DNA of 48,012 nucleotides from an uncultured Lachnospiraceae bacterium (GCA_949076555.1 CARUOB010000016.1:1-48012), one strand, 5' to 3'; positions 23,377-32,542 are shown, counted from the stretch's first letter. Program-made: numbers and translations. Notes: generated by a model not told the origin, from the letters alone.

Positions 23377-23429
23377 GTACAAAAATGTAACACGGATGTA
23401 CCATAACTGTGACATCGGGCCGGTATACT
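23377..23429 (+). promoter_or_regulatory. Response-regulator-type promoter before the FtsX permease
   Basis: GTACA-AAAA-TGTAA (23377-23390) resembles the 5-4-5 inverted box of BceR-like regulators. From 23386 three six-base units TGTAAC, TGTACC, TGTGAC follow at an exact 11-bp period (23386, 23397, 23408). The -10 is TATACT at 23424-23429. There is no -35 consensus at the right distance (CCATAA), which fits an activator-dependent promoter. The likely activator is the regulator at 20928. Confidence 0.55.
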
Positions 23430-23461
23430 GGGCATAGAAAAACATGCAGGAGGACAGTCCC

Positions 23462-26053
23462 ATGGAAGATATGTTGAAAACCCTGATGCGGCGCAGCTTT
23501 GCGGCCAGCCGTCTGCGAAACGGGATAGCGGCGCTTGCCATTGCGCTGACGGCGGTGCTCTTTACCGCGATCACCACGATCGTGATTGGCACGATGGAAT
23601 CGTTTACGCTGACCATGCAGATGCAGAAGATGAGCCGGTCAGACGGGGAACTCAGGTATATGACGGCGGCGCAGTTTGAGGCCCTGCGTCGGTCGGAGCT
23701 GATCGAGTCGGCAGGCCTGCGGATGCCGGTGGCTTATCTGGACAATGCCCTTCGCCATAACATTGAGTTTGATGTGGAGGACGAGACGCAGGCGGCGCTG
23801 ACTTTTTGTATGCCCACCCACGGCACGGTCCCAAGCGGGCCGAACGAAGTGGTGGCCTCGGACACGGCGCTTCGCAGTCTCGGCGTGGAGCCGGAAGTGG
23901 GAGCGGAGATTGAGATTGTATTTAGCGTCCGGGGGCAGGATTATGTGCTTCCGATGGTGGTTTCCGGCTGGTACGAGGCTCTGAACAGCCAGATCAGTGT
24001 GATGTGGGCTTCGACTGCCTTCCGTGACAGCCACCCGGAGATTTTCCGCAATACCTACAGAGAGGATCACAACATGACCGGCACTTATTTTTCCGATTTT
24101 ACCGTCCACAGCACGGTCGGTCTGGAAGAAAATCTGCGCGGGCTGGTACGGAGTCTTGGCGGTGAGCCGGAGGATATCAGCGCGCCTGATTATCTGGCGG
24201 CGGTCGTGAACCGGGCCACCAACGTGCAGCCAAGCCCTTTTCAGACAGGGGCGGTCATAGCGTTTGCCGTGCTGTTCATGCTCTGCGGCTACCTGCTGAT
24301 TTACAATGTGTTTGACATAGCCGTCATGCAGGACATCCGGCGGTTTGGGCTGTACCGGACGATTGGCATGAGCAGGAGACAGGTGCGTATGCTGATCAAC
24401 CGACAGGCGCTTTGGCTTAGCTGCGCAGGAATCCCTGTGGGGCTTCTGGCCGGGTTTTTTGTGGGCAGGATGACTTTGCCTATGATCATGGGTATGGTGG
24501 CCACCGAGTACCGGTATCTGGCTGCCGGTGTCTCCCCCTCCCCGGTGATATTCCTGACTGCGGCGGCGCTGACCGGGCTGACTGTCTTTTTCAGCACCCG
24601 TAAGCCTGTCAGAGCTGCAGCCGATACCCCGCCCATTGAGGCGTTTCGCTATGTGGAGAGCGGAGGGGGAAGGCGCACCTCCAGAAAAAGCGCTCTGGGA
24701 GCCGGCATTCCCCGTCTGGCCCGCTTCAATCTGGGACGTAGCAGGAAACGGACCTGCTTTATCATACTGTCCCTGATGCTGTGTGTGGTGCTGTTAAACT
24801 GTGCGGGCACGGCGGCGGACAGCATGGACGTGGAGAAGGAGACTGCCTTCATGATCCGCACCGATTTCGCGGTGGTGAACGCGGTCAGCTCCAGTAACAT
24901 GAAAGGATTCACCAGACGGGCGGAGGCGCTGCAAAAAAAGACCATCGCCGACATTGCCGAAAGACCCGGTGTGACCGGGGGAACCGCGGTGTACAAAAAT
25001 ACGGCGGAGGATGCCAATGTGACCTATGACTTTGGACATTCCCTGACGGAAGAGGCTTATGTGGATGAGTACAGCGGCCTCACCTTTGCCTTCGATGATG
25101 TGTACAACAGCTACGGCTTGGGAGACGATGGCCGTATGATCTGTAATGTCTACGGGATAGAGGAAGCGGTTCTTTCCCGGATGGATCTGCGGGAAGGGGA
25201 GACGGATGCCCATGCTCTATACGAAAAGATGTCCGCCGGAGAGGGCGTGCTTGTCGGCGTGCATGTGGACCGGAGAGATATGTCCCTGATACCGCGTCTG
25301 GAGCTGATTGACGTGGGGGAGACGATCACCGTATACAAAGACGGCGCGCCGGTGATGGAGCTGCCCGTGCTGGCGAAGGCGGCTTTAAACGGAGACGATG
25401 TGGAAATCGGCTTTACGGTAAACGGTCCCAACGTAATCGGCGGGGACGGTCTGTTTCTGTATCTGCCCGCCGCCGTTTACGAGACGCTGTACGATGTACC
25501 TTCGGTGTATAAATATTCCTTCGACGTGGAGGAGGGGTACGAGACGGAAATGACGGCGTTTCTGGAGGACTATATGGAACATGTGGACACAGGTATCAAC
25601 TACCTTTCCGCGCAGACGGCCAGAGAAGGGGCAGAGGGAACGCGGAGGATGATCCGTTTTGTGGGCGGTTTTGTGGGACTGATTTTCGGTCTTGCCGGGA
25701 TATTAAACCTGATGAATACCATGATCACGACGATTCTGACCAGACGCCATGAGTTTGCCTCCATGGAGAGTGTCGGTATGACGAGACGTCAGCTTACGGA
25801 AATGATGGTGTGGGAGGGGCTTTGCTATGCGGCGGGAGCCTGCCTGTCCGGGCTTGTTTTGTCGGTGGCGCTGAACCTGACGCTGGTGAGACGGCTGGTC
25901 GGCTCCATGTGGCAGTTTACCTTCCGCTTTACGCTGGCTCCTGCGCTTTTGGCCTGCACCGCGCTTTTGGTGATATCCGCGGCAGTGCCGGTGTTTGCCC
26001 TTCGCCTGTTCCATAAGGGCAGTATTGTTGAGCAGCTTCGCATAGCGGAGTGA
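23462..26053 (+). CDS. FtsX-type ABC transporter permease, large
   Basis: An 863-residue permease counted from the ATG at 23462 (AGGAGGA 7 nt upstream). It is a tandem of two FtsX-like halves with about eight membrane segments: near 17-39, 257-282, 308-328, 352-372, 424-446, 729-754, 779-804 and 819-844. Two large extracytoplasmic domains (about 40-255 and 447-728) lie between them. The FRxxGMSRRQVRMLI and SVGMTRRQLTEMMV coupling loops are present in the first and second halves. It is larger than BceB (about 650 residues). It is flanked by two ATPase genes; its stop overlaps the open frame of the downstream ATPase. Confidence 0.9.
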   Translation: MEDMLKTLMRRSFAASRLRNGIAALAIALTAVLFTAITTIVIGTMESFTLTMQMQKMSRSDGELRYMTAAQFEALRRSELIESAGLRMPVAYLDNALRHNIEFDVEDETQAALTFCMPTHGTVPSGPNEVVASDTALRSLGVEPEVGAEIEIVFSVRGQDYVLPMVVSGWYEALNSQISVMWASTAFRDSHPEIFRNTYREDHNMTGTYFSDFTVHSTVGLEENLRGLVRSLGGEPEDISAPDYLAAVVNRATNVQPSPFQTGAVIAFAVLFMLCGYLLIYNVFDIAVMQDIRRFGLYRTIGMSRRQVRMLINRQALWLSCAGIPVGLLAGFFVGRMTLPMIMGMVATEYRYLAAGVSPSPVIFLTAAALTGLTVFFSTRKPVRAAADTPPIEAFRYVESGGGRRTSRKSALGAGIPRLARFNLGRSRKRTCFIILSLMLCVVLLNCAGTAADSMDVEKETAFMIRTDFAVVNAVSSSNMKGFTRRAEALQKKTIADIAERPGVTGGTAVYKNTAEDANVTYDFGHSLTEEAYVDEYSGLTFAFDDVYNSYGLGDDGRMICNVYGIEEAVLSRMDLREGETDAHALYEKMSAGEGVLVGVHVDRRDMSLIPRLELIDVGETITVYKDGAPVMELPVLAKAALNGDDVEIGFTVNGPNVIGGDGLFLYLPAAVYETLYDVPSVYKYSFDVEEGYETEMTAFLEDYMEHVDTGINYLSAQTAREGAEGTRRMIRFVGGFVGLIFGLAGILNLMNTMITTILTRRHEFASMESVGMTRRQLTEMMVWEGLCYAAGACLSGLVLSVALNLTLVRRLVGSMWQFTFRFTLAPALLACTALLVISAAVPVFALRLFHKGSIVEQLRIAE

Positions 26054-26073
26054 TGGCAGAGAGGAGAGGTGTT

Positions 26074-26742
26074 ATGGAGTGTGTATTGAGAGCAGTGGGA
26101 CTCAAAAAATATTACGGAAGCGGGGATACGCAGGTCCGGGCTTTGGACGGCGTGGATCTGGAAATTGAACAGGGAAAATTTACCGCCATCATCGGTACTT
26201 CCGGGAGCGGGAAATCCACCCTGTTAAATATGCTGGGCGGGCTGGATGTGCCCACGGAGGGGAGCGTTCAGATCGACGGAACGGAGCTTGCGAAACTAAG
26301 CGGCGAGCAGGCGGCCATATTCCGGCGTAAGAAAATAGGATTTGTCTTTCAGAACTACAATCTGATTCCGGTGCTGACAGCCTGGGAAAATATCGTGTTT
26401 CCCCTCTCGCTGGACGGACAGAAGCCGGACCTTGCGTTTATCATGGAGGTGGTGAAGCTGCTTGGACTGGAGGGGAAGTCAGACACCCTGCCAAACAACC
26501 TCTCGGGCGGACAGCAGCAGCGGGTGGCGATTGCGCGGGCGCTGGCATCCAGGCCCGCTATTATTCTGGCGGACGAACCGACGGGAAATCTGGATTCCAA
26601 AACAAGCGATGACGTGATGGGGTTACTGCAGATGAGCAGCAGGACATTTCGCCAGACCATTGTGATGATTACCCATAATCCCGAGATTGCGCAGCGGGCG
26701 GACAGGATCGTGCGCATCGAGGATGGGCGGATTGTGGTCTGA
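26074..26742 (+). CDS. ABC transporter ATP-binding protein, canonical (MacB/LolD type)
   Basis: A 222-residue ATPase counted from the ATG at 26074 with GGAGAGG upstream; frames from 26050/26053 overlap the permease stop. Walker A GTSGSGKST at 41-49, Gln93 in VFQNYN, signature LSGGQ at 143-147, Walker B ILADE at 164-168, GNLD, and switch His201. It is closely related to the ATPase at 22654 along its whole length but keeps every catalytic motif. Completes the two-component/ABC module of 20928-26742. Confidence 0.93.
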   Translation: MECVLRAVGLKKYYGSGDTQVRALDGVDLEIEQGKFTAIIGTSGSGKSTLLNMLGGLDVPTEGSVQIDGTELAKLSGEQAAIFRRKKIGFVFQNYNLIPVLTAWENIVFPLSLDGQKPDLAFIMEVVKLLGLEGKSDTLPNNLSGGQQQRVAIARALASRPAIILADEPTGNLDSKTSDDVMGLLQMSSRTFRQTIVMITHNPEIAQRADRIVRIEDGRIVV

Positions 26743-26790
26743 GAAAAAGGATGGTAGTTTTTTCATGATCCGAAAAGACATGCCGACAGC

Positions 26791-26819
26791 TTGCTATGCG
26801 CTTCCATTTATGCTATGAT
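26791..26819 (+). promoter_or_regulatory. Promoter of the chemoreceptor gene
   Basis: TTGCTA (26791-26796), 17-bp spacer, TATGAT (26814-26819) with an extended TGC in front of it. Confidence 0.65.
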
Positions 26820-26881
26820 TTTGGCAATGCTATTTTTAAGTATATTTGGAGCCTTTGGGGGCGGAAAGGTATGGTCATAAG

Positions 26882-28561
26882 ATGAAAAAAGCAATCAATC
26901 AATCTACGCTGACAACAATTTTGAATGTCGGCTCCATATGTGCGCTGCTGTTTATGCTGGTGCTCTTAGTTACATACAGCAATGTGAGCCGCCGGCTGGA
27001 AACTGCCAACGAGGATCGTTTTGAACTGACCTACAATGCCAACCGCTTTATGAACGGTTCCGCCTATCTGACCAACGAAGTCCGTGCCTACGCGTCCACC
27101 GGAGATCAGGTGCACTACGATAACTATTGGAATGAAGTCAATACGTTAAAAAACCGGGATATCGGTGTTGCAGCCATGCAGGAAATCGGTATCACGAACG
27201 AAGAACAGAAGATGATCGACGGTATGTACAGTCTCTCTAACGAGCTGGTGCCTCTGGAGGAGGCAGCCATGAAGCAGGTGCAGGCCGGTGAGCAGAGCGC
27301 CGCGGTCGATTACGTTTACGGGGATGACTATAATGACTCCATCACGAAGATTAACGCGCTGAAAGAACAGTTTCTGGAGACGCTTGACGGCAGAACCCTT
27401 CAGGAGGTGCAGTACCTGAGCGAAACCAGTAGTACAATCAGGGCGCTTATGGTGTTGGCACTGGTTATGGTAGGGACGCTGCAGGTGATCAGTATGCGTG
27501 TCATCCGCAAAAAAATTTTGCGCCCTGTCATCGCCGTGCGCGACCAGATGGGAGAAATCTCTCAGGGCAATCTCTCGGCGGCATTTGGTTTTCGTTCCGA
27601 CACTTCGGAGATTGGTATGCTGGTAGCGTCCATCCATGAGACGAAGGGCGAACTGAAAAAATACATATCGGATATTGACAATAAGCTGTCCGAAATGGCT
27701 CACGGCAATATGAATCTGTCCATCGACAGCAGTTACCGGGGTGAGTTTTTACCGATACAGGATGCCATGCGCCAGATTTTAGACGGGCTTAATGATGCTT
27801 TAAGCCGGATTCACCAGACTGCCGGTAAGGTGTCTGACAGGTCCGAGCGGATGGCTGTCAGCGCACAGACCCTGTCTGACGGCGCGGTCCAGCAGGCGGC
27901 CGCTGTGGAAGAACTTTCTGCCGGTATACAGGATATTTCCGGGCAGGTAAAACGCACTTCCAAGGATGCGGACAATGCCAGAAAATCGGCGGAGGAGACG
28001 GAGAGCCAGCTCACCGTATGCAGCCAGAAAATGGACGCCCTTTCATCGGCTATCGCGGATATTTCGGAATCCTCGGATCAGATCAGCGGGATCATTAAGA
28101 CCATTGAGGATATCTCGTTCCAGACCAATATTCTGGCTCTGAACGCTTCCGTGGAGGCAGCCAGAGTCGGAGCCGCGGGAAAAGGCTTTGCGGTGGTTGC
28201 GAACGAAGTGCAGCAGCTTGCGGCCAAGAGTGCGGAGTCTGCCAAGGATATTACAGACCTGATTGTCAATTCGGTACAGCTCGTCCAATATGGCGCCTCT
28301 TTGTCCAGGGAAACCATGACGGCTCTCACAAATGTGGTTACCAATTCCAGACAGTCGGCGGAGCTGGTGGAACACATTGCGGACAGCGCAAAACAGCAGG
28401 CGGAATCTTTAAGCCAGTTGACGGAGGGAATGGAAAATATTTCCGCGGTTGTGCAAAGCAATGCCAACACGGCGGAGGAGTCGGCTTCCTCGGCGCAGGA
28501 GCTGCACCATCACGCGGAGAGGCTGCAGGCAGCGGTACGGCATTTCCAGCTTCGGCATTAA
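26882..28561 (+). CDS. Methyl-accepting chemotaxis protein
   Basis: A 559-residue transmembrane chemoreceptor. Membrane segments at about 12-34 and 190-212 enclose a helical periplasmic-type domain of about 155 residues resembling a four-helix bundle; no Cache motif is seen. A HAMP region follows (PVIAVRDQMGEISQGNLS), then a second HAMP-like stretch (MAHGNMNLSID) and the signalling domain with the conserved tip ISFQTNILALNASVEAARVG and GKGFAVVANEVQQLA. The start at 26882 is chosen because GGAAAGG lies upstream and the membrane segment then begins normally. No che genes are in the window. Confidence 0.93.
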   Translation: MKKAINQSTLTTILNVGSICALLFMLVLLVTYSNVSRRLETANEDRFELTYNANRFMNGSAYLTNEVRAYASTGDQVHYDNYWNEVNTLKNRDIGVAAMQEIGITNEEQKMIDGMYSLSNELVPLEEAAMKQVQAGEQSAAVDYVYGDDYNDSITKINALKEQFLETLDGRTLQEVQYLSETSSTIRALMVLALVMVGTLQVISMRVIRKKILRPVIAVRDQMGEISQGNLSAAFGFRSDTSEIGMLVASIHETKGELKKYISDIDNKLSEMAHGNMNLSIDSSYRGEFLPIQDAMRQILDGLNDALSRIHQTAGKVSDRSERMAVSAQTLSDGAVQQAAAVEELSAGIQDISGQVKRTSKDADNARKSAEETESQLTVCSQKMDALSSAIADISESSDQISGIIKTIEDISFQTNILALNASVEAARVGAAGKGFAVVANEVQQLAAKSAESAKDITDLIVNSVQLVQYGASLSRETMTALTNVVTNSRQSAELVEHIADSAKQQAESLSQLTEGMENISAVVQSNANTAEESASSAQELHHHAERLQAAVRHFQLRH

Positions 28562-28593
28562 ATAAAGTGCAAACGGATTATAAAGATACTGAC

Positions 28594-28631
28594 AGACGGT
28601 ATGGGAGAGTTTTCCTGTGCCGTCTTTTTTT
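28594..28631 (+). terminator. Terminator of the chemoreceptor gene
   Basis: AGACGGTATGGGA (28594-28606) pairs with TTCCTGTGCCGTCT (to 28625) as a 13-bp stem including wobble pairs, followed by seven T. Confidence 0.85.
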
Positions 28632-28921
28632 GGAAGAGGGCGTATGATTTCCGGATGTGCTGTATATAGGTGGAGTGGTGCGGATAGGCGGAGATGAGGA
28701 GTGCCCAGGTACCTTTCGGCACCCGGGCTATTATGAAAAAATTTATCTATGTGTGTAGTTGCTGCACGACATCTCGTGCTGTTTTTGTATAAATTGAGTA
28801 TACGCCGGGAATGTGAATAAATTATGAACAAAGTGTAAAAACATAGTAAATATTTATAAATATGAAAATGGTTAAGAGAAAAATATGTGCAAATTACACA
28901 AACGGCATTTCTTTTTTACTG
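28632..28921. other. Intergenic region with two hairpins
   Basis: The stretch holds a hairpin at 28703-28728 with A/C mismatches on the + strand that become G-U pairs closed by a GAAA tetraloop on the minus strand, a second hairpin GCACGA-CATC-TCGTGC followed by TGTTTTTG (28764-28786, terminator-like on the + strand) and a near match to a WalR box at 28834-28850. No coding region is evident; a small RNA is possible but unproven. Confidence 0.5.
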
Positions 28922-28950
28922 TTGTCATAAATGTGGAAAAGTGATAAAAT
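28922..28950 (+). promoter_or_regulatory. Promoter of the coiled-coil/M23 operon
   Basis: TTGTCA (28922-28927), 17-bp spacer, TAAAAT (28945-28950), 56 bp before the likely start. Confidence 0.6.
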
Positions 28951-29005
28951 GCAGACATGGTTTTTCTGTTTTACGGGAAAATAGAAGATGTAGGAAATGG
29001 GGATA

Positions 29006-29521
29006 ATGATGGATACTTTTATAGATAAGCTGGCGCAGAAGAAAAATGCACAGGAAATGATCCGCGCGAACTCCGCGGCGGAGGCGGCCAGGATGGATCA
29101 GATGGAGAGACAGATGAAGGCTTACGATGAGCTGATGCAGGAGATCCGGAGGGTGAATATCAAGACCGCGGAGAATGTGGATAATGTGCAGGACGTCCTG
29201 GCTCAGTGCATGGAAAAACTGGAAACGCTGGAGACGGAGAGCGGGCAGGTGCAGGATATGGAAAACCAGCTTGCCGGGATCAAGAGTCTTTTGGAGGAGC
29301 GGCTGACACAGTCCGAGGAGTTTGTGCACAAGGAAAATGTTAAGGTGTACCGAAATGTACAGGCGGCCTTTACGGAGGAGCTGGAAAAGCAGAATCAGTC
29401 GTCTAAGGGCAGCAAAGCGCCTGTGGGCCTTTTAATCGCTGTTTTGATCGGTGTGGTGGCGGATCTCGCGGTCAATGTGGTTTCGCTGCTTATGCAGCTT
29501 ACGAATTTCAAGCTGTTTTAA
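29006..29521 (+). CDS. Hypothetical coiled-coil protein with C-terminal membrane anchor
   Basis: About 171 residues. Charged heptad-type helices (about 1-125, MDQMERQMKAYDELMQEI, CMEKLETLETESGQVQDMENQL) are followed by a Ser/Lys-rich linker and one membrane segment near the C-terminus (PVGLLIAVLIGVVADLAVNVVSLL). Three close starts are possible (28997, 29006, 29009); GGGGA sits just before the last two. The topology suggests a cytoplasmic coiled coil tethered to the membrane. The M23 endopeptidase gene starts 9 nt after its stop, which suggests coupled translation and a shared role in the envelope. Not recognised beyond that. Confidence 0.72.
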   Translation: MMDTFIDKLAQKKNAQEMIRANSAAEAARMDQMERQMKAYDELMQEIRRVNIKTAENVDNVQDVLAQCMEKLETLETESGQVQDMENQLAGIKSLLEERLTQSEEFVHKENVKVYRNVQAAFTEELEKQNQSSKGSKAPVGLLIAVLIGVVADLAVNVVSLLMQLTNFKLF

Positions 29522-29530
29522 ACAAATTTT

Positions 29531-31117
29531 ATGATGAAAATATTGAGCAGACATTATAAAAAAATGAAAATTGCATATATTAAGGTTGCGGTGCTTGCGA
29601 GCGTTGCAGCCGCTTTTTTCCTGCCTAGTTTTCAGACGCTTGAAAGCGACGGGGACAATCTCTTTACGGTATACTTAAACGGAATGCCGGTGGGTGTGAT
29701 GGGAAACGTCGAAGAGGCGGACGAGTGTCTGATTGCGGCCAGAAAGACACTTGCGGCCAGCAGCGATGAGATGGTGCTGGCGGAGAGTGAACTGAGCTGG
29801 GAAGGGGAAGAGGTGCTTTGGGGCACCGTCGATCACAAGAGTGTCATCGTTGCGAATATGCTCACCGCGCTTAAGGGCAGCGTCAAAGAAACACTGAACC
29901 GCTCCTACACGGTGAAGATTAACGAGTACACGGTAAATCTGGCAAGTACGGAGGAAGTGCTCGCACTGCTGCAGGCTTCCATCAAAAAATATGACGGCGG
30001 CAATCACTATTACGCGGATCTCGTGATGGATTCCGACAGAGAGCTTAACGTGCTGACAACGCAGATTTATTCCGCAAAAGAGCAGAAAGAAGAAGCGCAG
30101 GAGGCGCAGGAGACGATGACCAGCGCGGGAATTAACGCGGTGCTGGACGATATCTTTGCGGACATTGAACCGGCATCGGAGAAAGAGTTTTCCGATTATG
30201 AGCTGGGGCTTCGTGCACTGGATTTCGGAGATACGGTAGAAGTGGTGGAGTCTTATCTGCTCGACTACGAATTGACGCCCCTTGAACAGGCCATCGACGA
30301 GGTGACCAAGGATCAGGAAAAGGAGCAGATTTACGAAGTGGTATCAGGGGACACGCTCTCCCAGATTGCCGAGAAAAATGAGATACCGTTAGACGAGCTG
30401 GTGGCGATGAACGAGACCATAGAGAATGAAAATTCCATGATCCGTGTGGGCGACGAGCTGATTGTGACCGTGCCGGAACCGGAGCTTTCCGTGGAGCGCA
30501 CGGAACAGATGTACTATGAAGAGGACTATGAGGCGGACGTTGTCTATGTGGATAACGACGACTGGTATACGACCGATATGAAGACCTTGCAGGAGCCTTC
30601 CGCGGGCCACCGCAAGGTGGTGGCGGATGTGTCTTATCGCAATAACGAGGAGATTTCCCGTGAGATTCTGAAAGAGGAAATCACTTATGCGGCTGTGCCC
30701 AAAATCGTGGAGCGCGGTACGAAGATTCCGCCCACCTATCTGAAGCCGATTTCGGGAGGACGGCTTTCCTCCCAGTATGGCAGACGAAAAGCGCCTACCA
30801 AAAGAGCCAGCACCTATCATAAGGGTGTGGACTGGGCGACTCCTGTGGGTACGGCGGTTATGGCGTCCTGCGCGGGAACGGTTTCCAGAGCGGGATGGGG
30901 CAGCGGCTACGGCTATGTGGTTTACATTGACCATGCCGACGGCAGACAGACCCGTTACGGCCATTTGAGCAAGGTGCTCGTAAAACAGGGACAGACGGTG
31001 AGTCAGGGGCAGAAGATCGCTCTAAGCGGCAATACCGGCGTGAGTACGGGGCCGCATATTCACTTTGAAATCCTGATCAACGGGTCACAGGTGGACCCGT
31101 TTGACTATCTGAATTAA
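29531..31117 (+). CDS. M23 family metallopeptidase with LysM and G5 domains
   Basis: A 528-residue exported endopeptidase predicted to cut peptidoglycan cross-links. An N-terminal membrane/signal segment (about 15-34) is followed by a long helical region, a LysM peptidoglycan-binding domain (about 268-315, YEVVSGDTLSQIAEKNEIP), a G5 domain (about 325-405) and the C-terminal M23 domain (about 410-528). The zinc ligands are visible in HKGVDWA and in GPHIHFEI, with RYGHLS between them. No ribosome binding site precedes the ATG; translation is probably coupled to the gene ending at 29521. Length and domain order are typical for Clostridia. Confidence 0.93.
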   Translation: MMKILSRHYKKMKIAYIKVAVLASVAAAFFLPSFQTLESDGDNLFTVYLNGMPVGVMGNVEEADECLIAARKTLAASSDEMVLAESELSWEGEEVLWGTVDHKSVIVANMLTALKGSVKETLNRSYTVKINEYTVNLASTEEVLALLQASIKKYDGGNHYYADLVMDSDRELNVLTTQIYSAKEQKEEAQEAQETMTSAGINAVLDDIFADIEPASEKEFSDYELGLRALDFGDTVEVVESYLLDYELTPLEQAIDEVTKDQEKEQIYEVVSGDTLSQIAEKNEIPLDELVAMNETIENENSMIRVGDELIVTVPEPELSVERTEQMYYEEDYEADVVYVDNDDWYTTDMKTLQEPSAGHRKVVADVSYRNNEEISREILKEEITYAAVPKIVERGTKIPPTYLKPISGGRLSSQYGRRKAPTKRASTYHKGVDWATPVGTAVMASCAGTVSRAGWGSGYGYVVYIDHADGRQTRYGHLSKVLVKQGQTVSQGQKIALSGNTGVSTGPHIHFEILINGSQVDPFDYLN

Positions 31118-31172
31118 CAGTTCGGACATGCTCTGTGCATGCACGGCGCCAAACGGTGTGTAGAGGCGGGGG

Positions 31173-31200
31173 TTTACAAACCACCGGAATCTGTTATACT
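31173..31200 (+). promoter_or_regulatory. Promoter of murA
   Basis: TTTACA (31173-31178), 16-bp spacer, TATACT (31195-31200), 50 bp before the ATG. Confidence 0.6.
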
Positions 31201-31249
31201 GTATTTTGATGTTTAAGTTTTTTCGGGAAAGAAAGGCAAGTAAACATAG

Positions 31250-32542
31250 ATGGAACAATATGCGATTAAAGGTGGGAATCCGTTAGTCGGCGAGGTGGAG
31301 ATCAGCGGTGCGAAAAATGCGGCGCTGGCGATTCTGGCGGCCGCCATCATGACGGACGAAACCGTATTGATAGAAAATGTGCCTGATGTCAGAGATACCA
31401 ATGTGATGATGCAGGCGATGGAAAGTATCGGCGTGATGGTCAACCGGATAGACAGACATACGGTGAAGATCAATGCCTCACAAGTCAACGATCTGGTGAT
31501 CGAGGGCGATTATATTAAAAAAATCAGGGCCTCCTACTATCTGTTAGGGTCCCTGCTTGGCAAATACAGCAAGGCGGAAGTAGTGCTTCCGGGCGGCTGT
31601 AATATCGGGCTGCGCCCCATCGACCAGCATATCAAGGGCTTTCGCGCGCTGGGAGCCGATGTGGGAATCGGATACGGCCGCATCAGTGCGGAGGCGGTGA
31701 AACTGAAGGGAAACCATATCTACATGGATGTGGTGACCGTGGGCGCGACCATGAACGTGATGATGGCGGCAGTGATGGCGGAGGGCACCACCGTGATTGA
31801 GAACGCGGCGAAGGAGCCTCATGTCGTTGATCTGGCGAACTTTTTGAACAGTATGGGCGCGAATATCAAGGGCGCGGGTACGGATGTGATCCGTATCAAA
31901 GGCGTGTCCAGACTGCACGGGACGGAGTACGGCATTATTCCCGACCAGATTGAAGCGGGCACCTTTATGTTTGCGGCGGCGGTGACGAAGGGCGACGTGA
32001 CGGTGAAGAATGTGATCCCGAAGCACTTAGAGTCCATCAGCGCGAAACTTTTGGAGATCGGCTGTGAGATCGAGGAGTCTGACGACGCGGTGCGCGTGGT
32101 GGCGGCGAAGCCGCTTGGACATACCCATGTTAAGACCCTGCCTTATCCCGGCTTTCCCACGGACATGCAGCCGCAGATTACGGTGGCGCTGGGGCTTTCC
32201 GCAGGCACCAGCATCGTGACGGAGAGCATTTTCGAGAATCGGTTTAAATATGTGGACGAGCTGACATGCATGGGCGCGAACATCAAGGTGGAGAGCAACA
32301 CCGCGATCATTGACGGGGTGTCGAAATACACCGGGGCGCATATTACCGCGCCGGACTTGAGAGCAGGCGCGGCCCTTGTCATTGCGGCGCTGGCGGCGGA
32401 CGGGATCAGCACGGTGGACGATATCAAGTATATTCAGCGCGGCTATGAGGACTTTCATGTAAAACTGCAGCATCTCGGGGCACAGATTGATCTGGTGACC
32501 ACGGACAGGGATCTGCAGAAATTCAAACTGAAGGTCGGCTGA
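31250..32542 (+). CDS. murA: UDP-N-acetylglucosamine 1-carboxyvinyltransferase MurA
   Basis: A 430-residue cytoplasmic enzyme that transfers enolpyruvate from PEP to UDP-GlcNAc, the first committed step of peptidoglycan synthesis. Lys22-Asn23 (SGAKNAAL) and the loop PGGCNIGLRPIDQH with the catalytic Cys117, the residue that fosfomycin modifies, are present. Further family motifs are ENAAKEPHVVDLANFLN and GFPTDMQPQ. Firmicutes often have two MurA paralogues; whether this is the MurA1 or MurA2/MurZ type is not decided here. GAAAGAAAGGC precedes the start. Confidence 0.95.
   Translation: MEQYAIKGGNPLVGEVEISGAKNAALAILAAAIMTDETVLIENVPDVRDTNVMMQAMESIGVMVNRIDRHTVKINASQVNDLVIEGDYIKKIRASYYLLGSLLGKYSKAEVVLPGGCNIGLRPIDQHIKGFRALGADVGIGYGRISAEAVKLKGNHIYMDVVTVGATMNVMMAAVMAEGTTVIENAAKEPHVVDLANFLNSMGANIKGAGTDVIRIKGVSRLHGTEYGIIPDQIEAGTFMFAAAVTKGDVTVKNVIPKHLESISAKLLEIGCEIEESDDAVRVVAAKPLGHTHVKTLPYPGFPTDMQPQITVALGLSAGTSIVTESIFENRFKYVDELTCMGANIKVESNTAIIDGVSKYTGAHITAPDLRAGAALVIAALAADGISTVDDIKYIQRGYEDFHVKLQHLGAQIDLVTTDRDLQKFKLKVG

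Noticed and set aside
28632..28790. Cyclic-di-GMP or other known riboswitch near the chemoreceptor gene
   Set aside because: The conserved GEMM core blocks are absent, and the stretch is followed by a non-signalling gene; only generic hairpins are visible.
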